Shown here in pieces: positions 53,372-57,763 of a stretch of DNA of 57,763 nucleotides; the first letter of the stretch is position 1; every line of letters starts with the position of its first letter. The position numbers and the translations under genes are program-made. The stretch is from Bacteroidia bacterium (GTDB taxonomy: Bacteria > Bacteroidota > Bacteroidia > Flavobacteriales > Flavobacteriaceae). The DNA is taken from contig JAUIAY010000014.1 in the NCBI GenBank assembly GCA_030425285.1, positions 1-57,763 on the forward strand, given 5' to 3'. The notes under the pieces were generated by a model. The model ran no database searches and was not told the origin of the DNA. It saw only the letters and a list, made by a program, of their open reading frames with translations.

Positions 53372-56300
53372 ATGAAAAATTTATACGCTATTAAAAACCA
53401 ATCATCAAAGCTAATATTATTAGCCCTTTTGTTAATAGGTGCTAGTTTTATAGGCTACAGTCAGGTTAGGGTCCCTTTTTCTCCGAGAGAATCTGATTTT
53501 ACACCTGGTACCACAGTTTACAATATCAAGGGTGATTTTACCATGGTTGGTAACTCCAACTTGACATTGGTAAACTATGGTGATAATACTAACAATAGTA
53601 ATAATGACATGGAGTATGTTGATGTTGATGGTGATCCAACAACAAACAACTCATCCTCTGCAACATTGACTTTCTCACAAGAAAATGGTGCTATTCCAGG
53701 ATGTTCAAACATTATTTATGCTGGATTATACTGGTCTGGCAGACACAATCAAGGTAATTTTACTGACCTTCAAAGAAGAACAATCAAGTTTAAAGGCCCA
53801 GGCCAATCTTATCAAACTTTGGTTGCCGATGCAAACGACATTAGGTACCCAGGTGATGTAGGAATGTTTGCTGGTTACAAAGAAGTAACTACTTTGGTCA
53901 GAGAAGGTGGATTAGGTGAGTATTTTGTAGCTGACATTGCCCTTTCTGAAGGTGATGGTGGTGGAACCGGTTACTATGGTGGCTGGGGAATGGTAATAGT
54001 ATATGAAAACTCTAAAATGGATTGGAGAAACGTAACTGTCTTTGATGGTTATGCTTATGTTCAAGGTAGTACAACTATTAGTCACACGCTTGATGTATCT
54101 GGCTTTAACGCTGTGCAAAATGGCGATGTGAATATCAAGTTAGGTATGATGGCAGGTGAAGGTGATGTTGCTATTTCTGGAGATTATTTCCAAATACAAA
54201 GACAATCAGATAATCAATATCAAAGTTTAAGTCATTCAGGGAATAGCACGACAAACTTCTTTAATTCCTCAATCCAAACTGGTGGAAATTCAAGAAACCT
54301 GAATAGGCAAAATAATACTGGGTTAGATATTAGTATGTTTGATGTTCCAAACCCAAACAATAACATAATTGATAATAACCAAACATCTACTAGGTTTAGA
54401 TACGGTTCTACACAAGACACCTACATTATTTATAATATCACTTTTGCAGTAGATGCTTATATTCCTGAAACAGAGGGAGTTGTAACTACCGCTTCAATTA
54501 ACAACATGCCAAACCCAAATCCTTTGGAAGTTTTTCCTGGAGATGTTATTGAGTATGGAATAGAAATAAAGAATAAAGGTACTGAAGCCACCAATAATAC
54601 GGTGATAACATTACCAATACCCTATACGTCGTCTTATGAAGACTTAAGTATTAACTATGCCGTGTACTCCCCTTTAACTACTACGGCAGTACCATACTAT
54701 GATCCAAATGCTGGTGCAACTGGTTCCATAATATGGGAAATAGGTAATTTACCTGTACCCGCTAATCCCGATGACGTTTTAGCCGAGCTATTTTTCGAAT
54801 TAAGAGCTACTACAGATTGTGCTTTATTAGTCAATTCAAATTGTGGAAGTAATGTCTCATTAAGTGGTTCTATCACTGGTGTAGGTAATACTTCAGGAAC
54901 GGTTTTTGACCAGGAGCTTATTCAAGGATACCAAACATCTGGTGTTTGTATTGGAGAGCCTATTCCAACCCCAAGTATCATACCAATAAATTCCCAACAA
55001 TATGTTATTGATAATTGTGGTAGCTATACAGCAGTAAGAGATTTTTACTTCTGTAACATTGGTGCCACACCAATTCAAACCTCTGAAGTAGCAGCTGAAT
55101 TTCCTCCTGGAACAAGATACTACGATGAATATCCAGCAACTGATTCTTCTACCGAATACAGTAGTTCAAATCCATTTCCTCCAGTAACAGGAACTTATTA
55201 TGCTATTCCACCTGGAGATCCAACTTGTTATTATGAATTTACGATTATTGTTGAAACAATTACAACAGTACCAACTGCTTCTGATGTTAACTACTGTTTA
55301 AATGAAACAGCCACTCCATTAACCGCTACTCCTAGTAGTCCTGGTAATGAACTGTTTTATTATTTAGACAACAACCCAAACACTTTACCTCAAACTAGCA
55401 TTACACCTAGTACCGATGTAGCCGGATCAACAACATATTATGTAGCTGAAGGCTTATCAAGTGATTGTATTAGTACCAATCGAGTAGCTATTGAAGTAAA
55501 TGTCTACGAGGAAATTTCAATATCATCAGTAATCATTACTGACGCTTTATGCGATGGTGAAAGTTCAGGATCAATAGATATTACAGTATCTGGTGGATCA
55601 GGAAGCTATACTTTCTCATGGGATGACCCATCAAACTCAACTACTGAAGATATAAGTGGAGTTCCAAACGGCACCTATACAGTAACCATCAATGATGAAA
55701 ACTCAAGTTGTACATTTACTGATAGTTTTACTATTGGTGTTCAAGACACAACTGCTCCTACTATAACAGCTCCTACCGAAATAACAGTAGAAAGCTGTTC
55801 AACTTCTGATATTACAAATGGGAATTTAACAGCATTAGCATATTCTGAAATATTAGTTACTATTACCGAAGCTGAATTTACTGCTGAAGGTGGTTCTTTT
55901 ACTGAAGACAATGTTCAAAGTATTACTTATCAAGATAGTTCATCTGGAACCTGTCCAATTGTAGTCATAAGAACATTTACAATTACAGATGATTGTAGCG
56001 AAACAGCTACAGCTAATCAAACCATTAATATAAATGACACAATAGCTCCTGTAGCTCCTAGTGCTCCGGCTGACGAAGCATACCAGTGCTTGACTGATGT
56101 ACCAGCTCCTGGTGACTTAACAGCTACAGATAACTGTGATAACGATATCATTGTAACGGGTGTCGATGTTACTGATAATTCAGATCCTTGTAATGTTACT
56201 ATAACACGAACTTGGACATTTACTGACTCTTGTGGCAACAGTTCTTCTGTAACGCAAACAATTACAGTAGCTGATACCATTGCACCAACGGCACCTAGTG

Positions 56301-57763
56301 CTCCTTCTGACACAACTTACCAGTGCTTGACTGATGTTCCAGCACCTGGTGATCTTACAGCTACCGACAACTGTGATGCTGATATCACCGTAACAGGTGT
56401 TGATGTTACTGATGATTCTAATTCTTGTAACGTTATTATAACGCGTACTTGGACATTTACTGACTCTTGTAATAACAGTTCTTCTGTAACGCAAACAATT
56501 ACAGTAGCTGATACAATAGCTCCAAATATTACAACTGTTGGTGCTGATCAAACTGTGTTATGTGATGGGGCAGGAAATACACAAGAATTTCAAGCTTGGT
56601 TAGATACAAACGCTGGAGCTAATGCTACAGACAATTGTTCAAATGTTACTTGGACTTATGAAATATTAAATGCAATTGATCAGTGCGGTGAAACTTCTAG
56701 AACATTAGTAAGGTTTATTGCAACTGATGATTGTGAAAATTCAAATTTCACAACTGCTTTATTTACTATTATTGATTTGGTGCCTCCAACACTAGATTCA
56801 CCTGCTACCGATTTAACAGTTGAGTGTGATGGTTCTGGAAATACCTCCGATTTAAATGGTTGGTTAAACAGCAACGGTGGTGCTACTGCAACGGATATTT
56901 GTAGTAATGTAAATTGGTCAAACAACTTCACTGGCCTTTCAGATGATTGTGGTGAAACAGGTTCGGCAACAGTAACCTTTACAGCCACTGATGACTGTGG
57001 AAATGAAGTTTCAAGCACAGCTACTTTCACAATTCAAGATACTCAAAACCCTGTTGCACCAAGTGCGCCAGCCGATATTACTTACGAATGTATAGCTGAT
57101 GTGCCTGCTGCTGGCAATTTAACTGCTACTGACAACTGTGCTGGAGACATCACAGTAACCGGTGTTGATGCAACAGATAGTTCAGATCCTTGTAATGTAG
57201 TAATTACACGTACTTGGACATTCACAGATGATTGTAACAACACATCGTCTGTATCACAAACTATTACAGTAACAGATACCATAGCACCTACAATAGATAC
57301 ACCTGCAAGTGATATCTCTATTGAATGTGACGGTTCTGGTAACAATGGTGCCATTGAAGATTGGTTAAACAATAATGGTGGTGCTGTAGCTTCAGATAAC
57401 TGTGGCGTTGTAACATGGACCAATAACTACGGAGGCGCAACATCTGATTGTTCTGCTGCTATTGAAGTAACCTTTACGGCTACAGATGCTTGTGGAAACG
57501 CTACTTCTGTAACAGCTTCTTATGCTATTCAAGATACTGAAGCTCCAGATGTGACTCCTGCCGCTGATGTGACTGTGGAATGTGACGGTTCTGGAAACTT
57601 AAACGAATTAAACGATTGGTTAAATAATAATGGTGATGCTACTGCAACTGATGATTGTTCAGCGGTTGCATGGTCTAACGATTTCAATGGATTATCTGAT
57701 GAGTGTGGTGAAACTGGTTCGGCTATCGTGACTTTTACTGCTACCGATGGTTGTGGAAACGAA
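53372..57763 (+). CDS. Giant secreted adhesin with alternating Ig/HYR-like modules (5' part only)
   Basis: An open frame of exactly 1464 codons from ATG 53372 to the right edge with no stop, so the C-terminus is missing. Signal peptide ends ASFIGYSQ (residue 31). Residues about 32-365 share a module with the SprB-like protein (CSNIIYAGLYWSG, GGWGMVIVYENS, NFFNSS). A DUF11-like domain follows (VFPGDVIEYGIEIKNKGTEA), then Ig-like domains and a SprB-like repeat (SGGSGSYTFSWDDPS, GTYTVTIND). From about residue 889 the protein is a mosaic of 79-residue A modules (PAPGDLTATDNCD, CNVTITRTWTFTDSCGN) and 86-88-residue B modules (VECDGSGN, WLNNNGGA). A T9SS CTD is expected beyond the window. Confidence 0.88.
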   Translation, partial: MKNLYAIKNQSSKLILLALLLIGASFIGYSQVRVPFSPRESDFTPGTTVYNIKGDFTMVGNSNLTLVNYGDNTNNSNNDMEYVDVDGDPTTNNSSSATLTFSQENGAIPGCSNIIYAGLYWSGRHNQGNFTDLQRRTIKFKGPGQSYQTLVADANDIRYPGDVGMFAGYKEVTTLVREGGLGEYFVADIALSEGDGGGTGYYGGWGMVIVYENSKMDWRNVTVFDGYAYVQGSTTISHTLDVSGFNAVQNGDVNIKLGMMAGEGDVAISGDYFQIQRQSDNQYQSLSHSGNSTTNFFNSSIQTGGNSRNLNRQNNTGLDISMFDVPNPNNNIIDNNQTSTRFRYGSTQDTYIIYNITFAVDAYIPETEGVVTTASINNMPNPNPLEVFPGDVIEYGIEIKNKGTEATNNTVITLPIPYTSSYEDLSINYAVYSPLTTTAVPYYDPNAGATGSIIWEIGNLPVPANPDDVLAELFFELRATTDCALLVNSNCGSNVSLSGSITGVGNTSGTVFDQELIQGYQTSGVCIGEPIPTPSIIPINSQQYVIDNCGSYTAVRDFYFCNIGATPIQTSEVAAEFPPGTRYYDEYPATDSSTEYSSSNPFPPVTGTYYAIPPGDPTCYYEFTIIVETITTVPTASDVNYCLNETATPLTATPSSPGNELFYYLDNNPNTLPQTSITPSTDVAGSTTYYVAEGLSSDCISTNRVAIEVNVYEEISISSVIITDALCDGESSGSIDITVSGGSGSYTFSWDDPSNSTTEDISGVPNGTYTVTINDENSSCTFTDSFTIGVQDTTAPTITAPTEITVESCSTSDITNGNLTALAYSEILVTITEAEFTAEGGSFTEDNVQSITYQDSSSGTCPIVVIRTFTITDDCSETATANQTININDTIAPVAPSAPADEAYQCLTDVPAPGDLTATDNCDNDIIVTGVDVTDNSDPCNVTITRTWTFTDSCGNSSSVTQTITVADTIAPTAPSAPSDTTYQCLTDVPAPGDLTATDNCDADITVTGVDVTDDSNSCNVIITRTWTFTDSCNNSSSVTQTITVADTIAPNITTVGADQTVLCDGAGNTQEFQAWLDTNAGANATDNCSNVTWTYEILNAIDQCGETSRTLVRFIATDDCENSNFTTALFTIIDLVPPTLDSPATDLTVECDGSGNTSDLNGWLNSNGGATATDICSNVNWSNNFTGLSDDCGETGSATVTFTATDDCGNEVSSTATFTIQDTQNPVAPSAPADITYECIADVPAAGNLTATDNCAGDITVTGVDATDSSDPCNVVITRTWTFTDDCNNTSSVSQTITVTDTIAPTIDTPASDISIECDGSGNNGAIEDWLNNNGGAVASDNCGVVTWTNNYGGATSDCSAAIEVTFTATDACGNATSVTASYAIQDTEAPDVTPAADVTVECDGSGNLNELNDWLNNNGDATATDDCSAVAWSNDFNGLSDECGETGSAIVTFTATDGCGNE
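56036..57763 (+). repeat. Mosaic of 237-bp A and 258-264-bp B coding modules
   Basis: Measured from the conserved Asp codon of each junction: A at 56036-56272 and 56273-56509 (237 bp each), B at 56510-56773 and 56774-57037 (264 bp each), A at 57038-57274 (237 bp), B at 57275-57532 (258 bp), B from 57533 to the edge. There are no linkers. The A modules are very similar to each other in DNA. Confidence 0.9.

Noticed and set aside
1-57763. tRNA genes, rRNA genes, insertion sequences with transposase, prophage
   Set aside because: None recognised on either strand when reading intergenic regions and protein products.

Overview
The window looks like the chromosome of a marine-type member of the Flavobacteriaceae (Bacteroidota). 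The evidence is the AT-rich DNA, promoter-like TAnnTTTG elements in place of sigma70 boxes, few Shine-Dalgarno sequences, type IX secretion (T9SS) type-B C-terminal domains, SprB-repeat adhesins with PorP/SprF partners, and family-typical genes such as DUF4126, DUF3822, a TlpA lipoprotein, a fused Nnr and a YebC starting MGRAFEFRKARK. Both window edges cut through very large cell-surface adhesin genes, so the first and last genes are partial.

Layout. 1-2004 (-): 5' part of a cysteine-rich adhesin. 2262-6566: hutH, a TlpA-like lipoprotein and the bifunctional nnr. 6658-11985: the threonine operon, with a promoter, a 32-codon Thr/Ile-rich leader peptide, thrA (fused aspartokinase/homoserine dehydrogenase), thrB, an inserted four-helix-bundle (S23/IVP-like) gene between imperfect inverted repeats, and thrC. 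12022-12537: a GNAT acetyltransferase. 12573-15064: an accessory island bracketed by two direct copies of a 58-bp palindromic repeat. It holds two orphan AT-rich genes, a hairpin-bearing intergenic element, REP-like hairpins and a 567-bp array of exactly 27 x 21 bp without a single indel. 15210-21684: a secreted M24 aminopeptidase, gcvT, an SDR epimerase, a pterin dehydratase, yebC and a CarboxypepD_reg-like exported protein. 26930-21807 (-): a six-gene run of RecD-like helicase, DUF4126, kdsB, HAD phosphatase, kdnB and an acyltransferase, pointing to 8-oxidised/8-amino-Kdo lipopolysaccharide chemistry. 27052-32532: a membrane protein, DUF3822, rsmD, RNase P RNA on the minus strand, dnaX, a lipoprotein and miaE. 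32594-36191 (-): an outer-membrane barrel, then ppx and ppk1.

37210-51810 (+) is a gliding/T9SS surface cluster: a beta-helix-like exported protein, a type-B CTD protein, a PorP/SprF barrel fused to a 16-residue-repeat helical rod and a SPOR-like tail, a 2732-residue SprB-repeat adhesin, and a canonical SprF. The order resembles the known sprC-sprD-sprB-sprF operon. After a minus-strand SixA-like phosphatase come a small secreted protein and a second giant adhesin (53372 to the end). Its N-terminal module resembles that of the SprB-like protein, and its body is a clean mosaic of 79-residue and 86-88-residue Ig-like modules.

The most unusual items are the phase-perfect 21-bp array and its bracketed island, the candidate threonine attenuator peptide, the S23-like gene inside thrBC, and the barrel-rod-SPOR fusion. 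All calls come from reading the sequence; no database search was possible.
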